This document shows positions 10,406-22,989 of a stretch of 64,000 nucleotides of DNA, piece after piece (the stretch's first letter is position 1; each line of letters starts with the position of its first letter). Position numbers and translations under genes: made by a program. Under the pieces are notes generated by a model. The model did not search any database and was not told the DNA's origin. It saw only the letters and a list, made by a program, of their open reading frames with translations. This stretch comes from Tretioscincus oriximinensis (taxonomy: Eukaryota > Chordata > Lepidosauria > Squamata > Gymnophthalmidae): the NCBI GenBank assembly GCA_022410635.1, contig JAJVDF010001214.1, positions 155,863 through 219,862 on the forward strand, written 5' to 3'.

Positions 10406-11784
10406 TACAGGCATTGAGCCCCTAAGACTGCATCACTAGATTGCTTAACTATTNTAGTATATTTGAATATTTGAGAATTAATCAATGATATTCATAATAT
10501 CCAAATCTAGTAAAAAAATAATCAACTTCTGGATGCAGCCTGAGCCTCTGAATCTTAAATGCCATCCTTGAAAGTGCCTCAGTATGTGATACACAATGAA
10601 ACGGTGTGTGAAGTTCTGCTGAGGGAAGCAGAATGGGAGCTGCTTTGTTGCCAGAGACAAGAAGACAAATGTTTTGATTAGAGCTTTTGAAGGATAAAAG
10701 TGATTGCTTCAGGTAGTGCATCCCATTGACATTTTAGAGGCCATGAATTAATGACTGTAGACAAANGTAGCACCCCATAGATTGAGACCATAAAGGTAGA
10801 AGGGAGTGCTTTGATTTTTAAAAATAATTCCAATACGTTGATACAATTTATTGAATCAAACTGAGAATTCGGACAACAGTCTTTCCCTTTTTTATTGCCA
10901 CCACATTCCCATTTCCTAACACTGCAAGAGACACTTTTGCCTTCTTAAAATTGGCTCCGGTACAGAAGAACAAAATGAGAGTATCAGACTGGTCATGCTT
11001 GTACTTTAAACCTTCTTTAATTAGTCTTTAATCCTGAGGAATGGTATTTGGTCCAAATTTAAAGTAAAAGTGTGTCCACAGCTTTAGTTGCATTGCCTTG
11101 ATGTTTCTTTTATGTTCAACCTTTTGGCCTACTGCTATCAAGAGTATTGTCAGCACACCCAGAAAATGGTCTTCCTAGCTCACATAGAGCTACAACTATT
11201 TGTACAGGCATTCAGTCCTTCTATTCGGGCATGATAGCAAGAATAAGGATGCTGTCTTCACATAACAACTTATACCTGAATTAAGAACTGAGTTTAGTTT
11301 GATAGACAGTATGGCAAGATCTGTACAATGTGCACTATCCACTTCCATACAAACTAGTTCTGGTTTTGAGCCAGATTCAAGGATCTGACCCAACTTGATG
11401 GTGGAAAGCTGGGGGCGGGGGCATTGTCAAGGGATATCTGCATTATGGATGGTCTTCCCCAGATCATATTTGAAGTCTGGGTTCAAATAAAGCTGCTGAT
11501 CAGGGCCTTTTTTTTAACTGGGTGACCAGAGTGACTTTTCACACACTTGTGGCCAGGGTCTAAACCAGATAGCCTTGTTTTGAACTGAAAACCAGAAAAA
11601 AACTTTCCCCCTGTTGATTTAGCCTTATTCTTTAGCCCTGAAGATGATTTAAAAGCAAATTTGTGATCAGGTTTTTAGTAAAATTAAATCAGATTACTTG
11701 CATCTGCTGCCTACTGCCATCAGCACAAAGAGCGGTGGGAGAGAACATTTTGGATTTTGCATAGAAATGGTTTCCCATTGGAGT

Positions 11785-11912
11785 AGACTATGGTCCCTGT
11801 CCACATGGAGCCTTATTCTGGGTAACATCTTGGGACCGAGCTTGGCCATCTACATGGGACTCCTATTCTCAGGTATAGCCCAAAATAAAGCTCTGGGTGG
11901 ACAGGGCCTAGG
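11785..11912. mobile_element. Foldback element related to 1004-1180
   Basis: Arms at about 11788-11826 and 11874-11911 are inverted copies containing CCCTGTCCACATGGAGC and GCTCTGGGTGGACAGGG. The wording TCCACA.GGAGCCTTA.TCTGGG is shared with the palindrome in intron 1. Confidence 0.6.
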
Positions 11913-13865
11913 ACATCATTTTGGGCTACAACCCAGATTCAGCAACATGGCATTCTATGAGAAGGAGCAGTCTCCAATACAGACACCATATTCCTTAGGG
12001 ACTGTTGGCATGGGCTAAGAGACCCAATCTAGATTTTATTCAGTGATGCTTTGAAAAGTGGCTTGCCCAGAAGGCAAAATCTGAAAGTATTGGCTTTTAG
12101 TTACTTAAAAAAACACCTTAGTGTTGGAAATGAAGGTTGCAAATGGAAAACGTACTCTTTTTGCATGTTAGTCAAAACATTATGAACTGTATTAATTACT
12201 CTCAAGTGAAGTTCATGGACAAATGTGTACTGAATGCCCAATTCCTGTATTCTGCCACAAAATCTGAGCAATCAAATGTAATATAATAAACAATAGTGAA
12301 GTAATTATAAGGTTCTCTTTGAAAAAAGCAGAAAAGCTATAGGAGGCCAGGACAGCAGTTAACTAGGCTATGAAAACTCAGTCTATCCCAAGTGGCTTGT
12401 TGTATTCTGATTTAGTCCTTTATATTTACTATTAGAGTGGATAAAAGAAAGGCCACTAAGCTGTTTATTAGGCATTCTCATAAAGCTGTATTTGGAAGAA
12501 GAGAAAAAAATGAATGACTCCCTAGCAAATTAAACGAGTGTTCTGCTCAAGTTGTACAAAAATACAACAAATATATATACCATATGTGCTAAAATTGCTT
12601 TGAAAAAACTGACAGCGACCCTATCCTGAAAGAGTCTCACATAAAAGGATTTTATATGCCTTTGTTACACAATATGGAGAAAATTATGTACACATATATA
12701 CTGATGAGTGAAGTCTTAGAAAAGGTTCACAATGAAAATGCACGCCATTGCTCCATCTTTATATAACTTTTACTTTTTAAAGACGTTAACAAATTTTATT
12801 CAACTGTCTAAACCAATTTGTTTTGCATCTGAGGCCAAGCATGGAAAACTTTAGCTGAAAAGATCTTTAGAGGGAAACAGGCTGAAACAGAAATAAGAAT
12901 GTCACCTAAAGCAATAAAACTTTCCACTACCAGCAATAGAAATACTAAGCTACACGTTCAGTTAATGCTTCAAAAATTTCCCTTTTTTGTTATTTGAGGT
13001 GTATGTTATACGTACAATGTTTCTTCTCTGTGTATGAATCATTTGGGTTTGTTTTTTTGCATTGATGTGCAGTATATAACGCTCTTAAATCATATCACAC
13101 ATGGAGAGGAAAAAAGAGAAAATAAACTGTTAAAAGAGTTCAGGGCTATCTGAGTTTTGTGCAATCGTTCCTTTGTGTATTAGGACAAGGAAGAAGCTTC
13201 TAGTTACCATTTCAGATTTTCATTTTCAAAGGATGTATTTTTCTGGCACAGCAAAACCATATCAGCTACACTTTATTGACAGCAGTTTTATTGTAGCTTG
13301 CGGCTTTACAGTAAGCTGTTTATTGCTGTTCCCTAACTCAGTTGACAGCAATTGGGGAATTAATTTCCTTGCCCCCAGTGTGCTTTCTTGGGTATAAACA
13401 ACAGATGTTTAAGATATGAAAACATTGACCCATTTACATTTGACAACTTTTAAAGTACACAATTCTACTTCACCTCAAATCAAGAGGAAATTTAGTTTGG
13501 AGCTGAAAAACATCAATACATTCTACATTTTATGGAATAGACTTTTCTCCACAACAGGAAAGCAAAATTCTAAGTGATGTGAAAATTGACATTGGTATTT
13601 TGTTGAAGTTCACGTGCAACTGAGTAAGGCAATGACAAAAGCTTCACATGTTTTTGTGAAAGTAAATACTTGAAAATGTCCTGTTAGGGTCTGAATTCAG
13701 GAGTATTTCCTTTACATTTGCTAAAAAAACAAAAAGACAAACATGACTGCTACCTTTTTAGTATTTGATATTGTAAATTACTTGGTTTCAGAGACTTAAT
13801 GGATTTACTTTTTTACTTTTTATTTTACTGAACTTTTAGCCAAAATATTTAATCTTTCCTTAAGA

Positions 13866-15380
13866 TCAGGTACTGGGCCCGTTGATTGGAGGGTAGCAAC
13901 CATAACACAAATCTTGAAAAAAGAATCCCGGGACGTTCCTGGAAATTATAGACCAATCAGTTTGACATCAGTTCCAGTTAAAGTGTTGGAAACCATAATC
14001 CAGGATAACATTACCAAACGCATGCCTTGCAGAATGAAATTCAGCATGGCTTCTGAAAAGATGACTCATGCCTTTCAAACCTGTTAGAATTATTTGAGAG
14101 TGTTAATAAATACGTGGATAAAGAGGGTCAAGTTGATATTGTCTAGCTAGACTTTCAGAAAGCTTTTGATAAAGTTCTTCATCAAAGGTGCCTACAAAAG
14201 CTCCACGGTCATGGAATAAGAGGAAAGAACCTGTTTTGGATTGGAAACTGGCTAAAAGACAGAAGTGAGAGTAGTAGTGAATGTTCTCTGAGTGGAAGAA
14301 GGTGAAAATTGACTCCACTTTTCAGGGTTCAGTACTGGGACCTCTGCTTTTCAATGATCTGGATGCCAAGGTAAATAGTGAAATAGTCAAGTTCGCTGAT
14401 GACACTAATCTGTTCAGGGTAATGAAAAGTGAGTGCAATGAGTTCCAGAGTGATCTATTGAAATTGGGTTGAGTGGGTAGCAAAGTGGCAAATGCTTTTC
14501 AGCTTAAGCAAATGCAAAGAACCCCAATTACTTCTACCAACAGGTGGGTACCAAGCTTTCTGTGACTGAGCAGGAAAAAGATCTTGGGGTGTTAGTGGAC
14601 AGTTAAATGAAGGTGTCAACTCAGTGTGAAGCAGCAGCAAAAAAGCAAATTCAAAGTTGGGGATCATAAGGAAAGGAATTGAAAAAAAGTCAGCAACTGT
14701 TGTTTTGCCTCTTTATAAATGTGTGGTGAGGCCACATTGGAATACTGTGTCCAGTTCTGGTCACCACAACTCTAAAAAGATATTGTGGAACTAGAGAAGA
14801 TGCAGAATAGGGCAACAAGAACGAAGGAGTGGAGCACTTCTCTTATGAAGTCAGGCAGCAATGTCTGGAAATCTTCAGCCTCGAAAGATGGCATTTGATA
14901 GATGATCTGGTTGAAGTGTATAAAATCATGCATAGGGTGGATAAGGTGAATAGAGAAAAAATATTTTCTCTCTCACACAACACTAGTTTCCAGGACTAGC
15001 ATTCCTGGAAACTAATGGGCAGAAAAGTGGGAATAGAAAAAGGAAGGGTTTTTTTTCACCCAGAGGGTCATTAGCCTCTGGAATTTACTTGCAGAAGAGG
15101 TGGTGATAGCTGACAGCCTGGATAAATTCAAGACAGCATTAGATACGTTTATGAACACCAAGAGTATAAATAGTTACTGGGGTGGGTCTTTTAAAACTGA
15201 CTCTGGGATGGAGCAATATGCAGTAATGAAATGCCATTTGCAGGGAGTCAAAAATAGGTGAAGATTTTGTCCTTCTTCTGTTCAGATTGCCCAGGTGCAA
15301 TTGGTAAGCCTCTGTGTGAAATAGAATGCTGGATTAGATGGGCTCTGGCCCGATTCAGCAGGGCTTCTCTTATGTTCTAG
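13866..15380 (+). mobile_element. CR1-type LINE, 5'-truncated and inactive
   Basis: A broken reverse-transcriptase reading frame can be followed across this interval. Visible blocks are GNYRPISLTS with a following VKVLE (about 13940-13995), a DFQKAFDKVLH-like block (14150-14185), QGSVLGPLLF (about 14322-14351) and the catalytic FADD (14392-14403). The C-terminal EEVVIADSLDKFKTALDTF block lies near 15095-15150. Stops and frameshifts interrupt the frame. The 3' end has the CR1-type tail CTGGATTAGATGGGC...TTCTTATGTTCT. The order and motifs fit CR1/L3-clade LINEs of reptiles. The 63-codon open frame at 14281-14472 is part of it, not a host gene. Confidence 0.88.
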
Positions 15381-15384
15381 TGTT

Positions 15385-16675
15385 TGAAAAAACGTTATAT
15401 AATTTATAAAATGAAGAGGAATCTTCCAACCATGTTACACACACAAACACACACTTATATTGGATTAAATAGAAATGCTGTATATAATCAGTTGTGGTTT
15501 TTTTTATGGTACATACACTGATAGCTATTTTAGTGCTATCACAGCTATTTTTAGTGCTATCACACTTACATGTGGCCAATTTCCCATAAACACCCTGGCA
15601 TAACATGAAAAAATTATGTGGGGAATCTCCCATTTACTGTGGTTGTTGCATCAATTGCAAAGTTTGGCAAAATAGTTTAAATTTATCTTTTAAAAATAGT
15701 AATTCAAAAGTGGTATAGATGTGGCAGGTGTCATGTGCTATTGCTCTGACATAGCATAGCAAAGGCTATAAAAAGAAATTTTCAAAGTGCATTTTCTGGC
15801 CTTCAATGTGGATTAGAGGCCCAAAGGTCGCACTAACCCACATTAATCCCCTTTTACCTAGTCTTCCTTATTTTCTCGCATGAAGTGCTCAATGAAGAAC
15901 TGAGGATGCAGTTGGTGGGATAGATCAGTTCAGTCCTTGTTCTCATAAATTGCCATGCCTTTTGGTATCCTGTTTTGCCTGCAATGGGTAAAGCATTGAA
16001 AAAGGCTCCTAGGTACAAAGGCACACACAAGGTGACTCCAAATATTTTAACTGGTATTTGATAGATCACTAATCAAGTCTAGTGTCATTTTGTAGAAACA
16101 GTCTGCGCCTACATCCAGATAGGGTCAATAATCAGTTTCATGTCAAAACTGGGTTGCATTTGCCACACCACGTTGCTGTATAAATTGAATTAGAGCCAAT
16201 TAACTGGATTATTGGATTACTGGGTAGAAACAAAAACCTAGCTATTGAACTGCTATACAGGATTACTGCAAAATGTATGTGATATGTGGAGAATTCTGGT
16301 GAGATACTGTGTGGGTGAGACACAAAGGAATCTGACTGCAAACTCTCCAATAGCATTTGGGAAGGGTGACTAGACTGCTGCACTAAGCTCTTCTTGACAA
16401 CCAACAAACAAAATGGCTGACAGCAGAGTGTGTCACCTGCACAGAATATCCCANTTGTGAGGAGCTAACAAAAAGGCAACTCTTGGAATATACAAGGCAA
16501 ATTAAAAATGATAAGCCAAAAAAGCAGATTATGAGGAAATATCAGAATAAACAAGTGATGTGTGGATGCAACCTGTGGGTGGGAAAGTGAAGAGGAGGAA
16601 CAACCAAGCACTTCTTCTGGCAGAGTCCTTGTTAAACAAGGAAAATACATATGGAATTAATATTTTTAGTCTGAC
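15385..16675. other. Intron 2, unique DNA with a MITE fragment
   Basis: No gene. Around 15783-15855 lies a fragment with the CAATGTGGATTAGAGG core, the inverse of the CTAATCCACATT family. Around 16540-16580 the text AATAAACAAGTGATGTGTGGATGCA matches the end of the 1566-1704 MITE family. The rest shows nothing recognisable. Confidence 0.5.
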
Positions 16676-16680
16676 AGCAT

Positions 16681-17037
16681 AAGAACATAAGAAGAGCCAT
16701 ACTGGATTGGGCCAGAGCCCATCTAGTCCAGCATTGTGTCTCAGATAGAGGCCCACCAGGGCAGTCTGAACAGAGGAAAGCAAATTATGCACCTGTTCAT
16801 GACTCCCTGCAAATGGTATTTCAGGAGTCCTGCCTGTTGCTCCATCCCGGAGGCAGCATCCAGGCATCCATCCTAGTACCCATTTATACCCTTGGTATCC
16901 ATAAACCTGTCTAGTCCTGTCTTGAAGCTATCCAAACTGTTAGCTACCACCACGTCTTCAGGAAGTAAATTCTACAGGCCAATGATCCTCTGGGTGAAAA
17001 AATACTTTCCTTTGTCTGTTCTCACTTGTTTTGAGCA
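16681..17037 (-). mobile_element. CR1 LINE 3' fragment, minus strand
   Basis: Starts with the complemented CR1 tail (AAGAACATAAGAAGAGCCAT, then CTGGATTGGGCCAGAGCCC) and continues into complemented 3' coding sequence (CCTCTGGGTGAAAAAATACT). It is near-identical in layout to the copy at 48630-49215 and matches the 3' part of the plus-strand copy at 13866-15380. Confidence 0.85.
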
Positions 17038-18324
17038 GTGTATATGTTTTTGCAGACAAATGAAAATCATTGTATTCAATATGGCCTGCTTACTATCAGT
17101 GTATTATGAATTGCAGTTTTGGTTACAGTGCAGCCTCCTGACTGGAATAAAAAATTAAAAAGTCATGAATATACAAAGAGGCGTAAACATCTGCTTGGTA
17201 TCCTGATTCACAAATTGACTCCTGATCACTTTCAAGCAGAGGACACAAACAAAACTTTCACCTACTTTCAAATATCTGCAAATGACCTGAGAGCAATCCT
17301 ATTTGTCTTGCCAATCTGGAGGTAGTATTTGGACACCGTTATTACTAAGCATTAATATTCCTATTCTCCATATCTATCTTTTTGTTAAAGCTTTTCAGGC
17401 TGGTTGCTGTCACCACTTTTTATGATTGTAAATCCCAACCTATACTTGACAAGANCATATTTTGTCCGAGAAAGAGATCTAAGGAATCTGCTGTCCATAG
17501 GCCCAACTCTGCCATGGCTTTGTTATCTTGGATGACATGTGGACAGCACGTTCCTTGCACCTCTTTTTGGAATAGAAGATTGTCTAGTGCATTTTCAGTT
17601 GCACATTCCATATTTGTTGGTATACTAAGCTGCATTAAAAAACCCTAACAAATGACAAAGCACTGTTACATTCACTGGGGAATTTTGTTATGATTACTTT
17701 TAGTTGGATTACTTTCTACTCATTTCGAGTATATAACATCTTGCCAAACATGTCACTTATCCACCCAAATTTTGTAGCAGCTTGTAGGCTGAGTTCAGTT
17801 TGATCACCTGCATCTTTGAAAGCATTAAAAAAGCTGCAAAGTAGTTACATCCTCCAGTAAACCGTGTTCCATCATTATCCTGGTTTACACGCATTATGGA
17901 ACATTGTTTTGTTGGATCAAGACAAAAATGTACTGAATATATGCTGTATATATTGGAACTTACACAAGCTGTAATCATTGTGCAGCTGATGTTATTTTTA
18001 GTTATTTTGATATCCAAAATACAAGCTGTCCCCCTCTTACCACAGACCTAAATCATTTTACTATACACTTTAATTCCATTGTTTTGAAGAAGCTTACAAA
18101 CATCTTACATGTGCACTAAAGTTGGAAATGATTGGCAGTAACTATTCCACTATGTAATAATAGCATACAGCTTCATAATTTTAGTTAAAGAAAATAATAG
18201 GAACAAAAATCTATTTTTGAATCTCATAGCTGCATTTTGGTAGCAAGTTAAGCAAATGGCTATACTCATATTCACTCAAACAAACCTAGAACAAAATGAT
18301 TCAAAAGAATTTTAAAAGTGACTG

Positions 18325-18505
18325 TTGGGTTACACAGTAGTATTCCCATCTTGCCTCTAATCTACTTTAAATGTGGGAAATACAGTGTATTTTCATAATT
18401 GTCAATGTGAATTAGAGATGGGATGACCACACTAAGTGGTATTAAAAGTGCCACAATCAAACTTGTGAACCTTTTCAAAACAAAGTGTGGACTCATCCAA
18501 ATAAA
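18325..18505. mobile_element. Palindromic MITE (CTAATCCACATTAAA family)
   Basis: CCCATCTTGCCTCTAATCTA is answered by GTGAATTAGAGATGGG, an inverted repeat around a centre near 18390. Same family as 21040-21245. Confidence 0.5.
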
Positions 18506-19934
18506 CATATTGGCAGTGAATCAGATGCTTGTTTGCTCTTTCGCGTTGTACTTTTGGTTATGGCTGAAATTCCACTTCAGTTAGATTAACAAATTATGTT
18601 AAAATAATGCTTATTTAGGATATTGGTTTCCTTTGGAATGTGCCTGTGGTATTTTCAAAACCACTAAATAAATCTTTGCTGGGCTGCAATATATAAAAAG
18701 AGCAATAAAGGTTCTGGGGTCAAGACCTTCGCTCAGGAAAAAGCTCAGCAGCTCAAGTTACTCCTGCGCAACTGCTTTGCCCTATCTTCACCCTGTAGTA
18801 CAATGGTGCATTGCTAATGTTGACTATTTAGAATATATTTTATGCTCATAAAGCAAAGAGAGACATATTACACATTTTAAGAATACTAAGCAGAGCCTTC
18901 TTGAGTTTCACATAGATTTTCAGTGGAAATAAATTAAACTTTTAAAAACCCACCTCAAATATCTATTCTGTTCAGATACCTTATCTATTCTGTTCACACA
19001 CTGATACATACATAGGTTTTATTTTGCCTATCCTTTTTCACCTGTTTCCAAGTTTCTCCTATTTTCTCCTCCCAATCTCCTCCTTAGGATTTTTCTTTTC
19101 TTCCAACTTTGCCAATTGTTATCATTCGAATTTCTCCTTTAATCATTTTTATCTTAGGCTCCATCCAGACATCTGATTTATTTCAATTTTACTTTTGGCT
19201 CCTACTTTTATATATATATATTATTCATTTTCATTTACATGTTTTCCCCTTTCCATCTCCCCCTTGGGTATATCCAAATCAATTTATAAAGAAGCAATTA
19301 TTACATATTATAAATAATACTTATTTTATATCTTTTCGCTTGATCATTCTACACATTTGAGGTATAAAATACTGATATTCCAGATTATCACAGATTAAAC
19401 AATGAAACTGAAAATATACATTATTGCAATCACTGCTGTGCAGTCACTAATTTGTTATTTATAATATTGTAGTAGAGAAATTGGGAAGTTGGGATGGTGT
19501 AGCTAATCCACACATTTGATCAGATGGTTATCTGTAAATCAAGTACTATTTTATGAATGTTGTTCAAAATTCAAATTTCACTAGAAATCCGGAATACTGA
19601 TTTTTGTATAGACTGAAGCGCTATTTCTGCACTAAGGTTATTCTACAATAGCNTCTTATACTGAAATAATTATTTAATGTCCAGATGTATCCTTGATTTT
19701 CCCAAACTTCCGCCCTTTACTGCTGGATGTCCCTGCAATGATTCAATCAGCTACAAGGGCAGGGTTTGCCTTGTTTAGTGCTGGCACAGATTGAAGCCAT
19801 GGCAGATAAGTGAAGCTGGACGTTGGATAACGGATGGATGAGTGGGGCACCAAATGAGTGAGGGGACATTGTATTCAGCCTTGTTTCAGAATGATAGCTT
19901 TTCTCACTTGTCTGTAAGGAAATAAGTTTAGCTG

Positions 19935-20085
19935 TGATCATATCTCTACTTTAAAACATCTTAAATTCACCTTCATTCTGAAGGATAGGGTTTATTCCAA
20001 AAACAAAACAGATTTAACCTATTCTGTTCTTCAGGACTAAGGCAACTAAAGGTGGTTTAAAAGTAAAGGTACTGTGTGAGACTTC
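19935..20085. mobile_element. Palindromic MITE (CTTTTAATC...TTCAGGACTGAAG family)
   Basis: CTACTTTAAAACATCTTAAA with TCATTCTGAAGGAT is answered by TTCTTCAGGACTAAGG and GGTTTAAAAGTAAAGG. Inverted organisation and shared wording with 24425-24545, 32405-32505, 40195-40340 and 52885-53010 define a dispersed family. Confidence 0.55.
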
Positions 20086-21039
20086 TAGACATAAGCATTA
20101 TTTCAAATTAATTATCAGAATGGGGAAAAAAAACCTTTAATGAATACTGTGATGCTCTCCCTTTCCATATCTGCATGGTAATAGTTTTAGAATTGTGACT
20201 TGTTTCTCGTACACGCACACACAGTCCATCTACATTACTTTTTAATACATTTCCAGTTCATTTTCAGCACAAGCGAACATGTCAGGAAAGTGACAAGCTG
20301 TTTCCTTTGAACTTTAGATAATGTTAGAAAGAAACTAGTTTGTCACTTTGCTGATGTGTGCTTGCACTCTGCAGTTGGACAGAAGCTGGATTAAAACTTG
20401 GCTATAGAAACCTTGTCTGATGAAGTAGAGCTGGAAGTGCAGAACAGGTTTGTAAGCGTATGAATTCCACAGTCAAATAACAAAGAATAATTACACCTCA
20501 AGTTAATGCAGATGCAGCCATCTGGCTCAACAAAAGAAACCTCCAAATGTCCCCCAGCTTATGTACTTAAGTTAAATACTCCCTTCTCTCCTAGCTAGCA
20601 TCAATTGTTGCTGGATGTATAGCAACACAATCTTACAAGCAATGTAAAAACTGCTGGGTATCAGCAATGTTTGATCTTTACAGTGTTGCTGAGGAGGGCT
20701 CTTGGCTGTTGATTTGAGGAGATAGGAGTAAATAGCTACAGTATGCATTCAAGATTAATTCAGTAGTTGTGGCTAGGCTTGGCAAAACGCAAGAGATATA
20801 ATTAAATTACAATGCATGTTGTGTTTCCTTCATCTGATACTAACAGTATGTTGCATACTGGATCTCAAATGATCACAAATAGCAACATTATTTTAGTTTT
20901 AGGGACAATTTGTGCAAATGTTATATGTTCTGCATATTTCTCACATTTAGAGGTTCGTAATTAGACTTTATCTCACATCACAAACTGCTATTTAGCATAT
21001 GTCACAGCATTAATATGTGGCAGCATTTGTGGATGAATC

Positions 21040-21245
21040 ACCGACTGCCTCCAGGCACAGCAAAAGAAGTGGTTTAGAGGTGGTAGCATCCACATACTNC
21101 AACCTTTAATCCACATTATAAGCCAGAAAACATTTTAACAGCTTTTAATGAGGATCAGAACTGGGATGAGAACACAAGTGTCCATATGTTACCTCTAACC
21201 CGTTTTTTTCCGTGTGTTTGGATGATATTTCTATGTGTTACAGTT
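21040..21245. mobile_element. Palindromic MITE (CTAATCCACATTAAA family)
   Basis: Contains TAGCATCCACATACT, CTTTAATCCACATTATAAG and a diverged inverted half (TTTTAATGAGGATCAGAACT...CCGTGTGTTTGGATG). Fits the palindromic family whose outer ends resemble CATCCACACA. Confidence 0.6.
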
Positions 21246-22449
21246 ATATGATTACCTTTGCATTATGAGAGTTTCATCGACATTTGCTCTTTAAACTATG
21301 ATGACCATATTGAACATATGTGTCCTGCTTTTGGAGGGATAAGAATTCATGTTCCTGCATGGAAACTCCCATATCTGATTTTGGAAGCTGAACAGAACCA
21401 CTTCTTTCCTCACTTGTCTTTCGGAGAAAGATTATCTGGGAATAGCAAGTGAAAAAGTGGTCAGGCCAATAAGTACATTCATGAAATAATTATTAGAAAA
21501 TAACATCTGTACCCCACTGCCGCCCAAGAAAACATATCCACTAGATATGACATAGGTTGCATCGAGACATACCGTATGTTTTGTTTTGAATTGGTTCGTG
21601 TATACAGCTGTAGTAGAATTTTGCCATAAAAATCTGATATTCTAGGTTAAATAGCAATCAACACAAAACACCATTATAAGTTACAATCACTGTGTAAACA
21701 CTTTTACAATATTATAGTTGTGCAGTGAGTCGGAATGCTGAATTGGATAAATCAATCAGCACATTTGATAAGTATGGATATTTATAAGGGAAAAGTTCAG
21801 GATGTTGTTCAAGATTTCAACCCTTGCTAAAAATCCAGAATGCCAGTTTTCCATATAGAGTTCAGCGCAGAAAAAGACATTTGCAGAAAAAGGTCTTGGT
21901 GCAGAACATCTTCCTCATGTCTAGATGCAGTGTCAGGGGCATTTTTACATATATCTAGTCAAATAAAACATAGTGGTTGTGTACTTTCTTCTGACAGACT
22001 TTGCCAGACTTGGTTATGACAATAGAGTGACAAGTGTGTCACTTAAGGTTCTTCTGTCCTAACTATAGTTTGTGAAATTGTGCTGAAATTCACATCTCTT
22101 GCTATGCATTCTGCACAATATTTATACAAACTGCCTGTATGTGCATGTAATACTTGCTAACAACATGTATTTGTGAATTAATTGCACCTGCTCATGTGTT
22201 TCCTGAGAACAACTATGTGGAATTCATGAGTGAATATGTGGAGGCTTCCTTCTTCAAGAAGGTAAGTATGAACAGGTGTATATCCAAGGACTTTTGCCAT
22301 CAAAGCAGCAGGAGGTATACTAAAACAAATAGCTCTATTCACATTATCCACATCTATAAATCTATGGCAAATCTGTTCATGCCTATGAATAGTAAACCGG
22401 TTCTGTTGAAATGAATCTCATANGTACAGTATGTATTTCTTAACTCTTG

Positions 22450-22977
22450 TAGGCTGACCAGATGACCCTTTTTGGGAGGAGGAAACCCGGTTTTGGGGTG
22501 TCTACCCGCCCTCCCGGGGGTTGGGGTGGGGCGCCATTTCCCCGATTTTTGCTCAGGAAAAAAAATTTTTTTTTTTGAAAAAAGATTCACTACACCACTA
22601 CTAGGCGGTTCTGGCATCTGGGGCCAGCTTCTGAAGGCACCCTCCCATCAGTAAAAAATAAAAATTCTCACACCCTTTATTTATTTATTTTTTAAAAATC
22701 ACTGCACCACCACTAGGGGTCTCTAGCAACCGGGGTCAGCTCCTGAAGGCTACCTCCCCTTTGTAAAAATTTTTTAAAAAATTCTGATGTGCTCAAAAAA
22801 TTTTCACACAGTTTATGAATTCTCACACACTTAAAAAAATTCTCACATGCTTCACAGATTTCTTGGGCAGAAATTTCGGAAGGGAATGCAAGTTGGTGGG
22901 TAATTTGAATATGAATATGCAAATTAGCATGAATATTAATTACCCCAGTTTGGGCCTCAGAAAATCTGGTCAGTCTA
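22450..22977. mobile_element. hAT-like non-autonomous DNA transposon
   Basis: The ends are TAGGCTGACCAGA and its near-complement TCTGGTCAGTCTA (12 of 13 positions). An exact 8-bp direct duplication AACTCTTG flanks it at 22442-22449 and 22978-22985. An 8-bp duplication is diagnostic of the hAT superfamily. The interior has internally repeated units (ACACCACTACTAG / GCACCACCACTAG) and no transposase frame. Confidence 0.8.
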
Positions 22978-22989
22978 AACTCTTGTCAT

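Larger units (their letters stand above)
9591..13860. other. PCDH9 intron 2, mostly unique with degenerate MITEs
   Basis: No gene is supported. Short open frames lack codon bias or recognisable domains. Recognisable pieces are a CACTTATTTATTCC-type MITE (10287-10405), a CTTTAATCCTGAGGAATGG-type fragment (about 10995-11080) and a foldback (11785-11912). The rest is unannotatable AT-rich DNA with several single N bases. Confidence 0.6.
17040..22440. other. Intron 2 with scattered palindromic MITEs
   Basis: No coding exon is recognised. MITE fragments are at 18325-18505, 19935-20085 and 21040-21245. The remainder is AT-rich and unremarkable. Confidence 0.55.

Noticed and set aside
11698..12018. 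106-codon plus-strand frame
   Set aside because: Runs through a foldback repeat and unique intron; no domain or codon signal.
14281..14472. Small open frame with FADD
   Set aside because: Reverse-transcriptase fragment of the decayed CR1 element, not a host gene.
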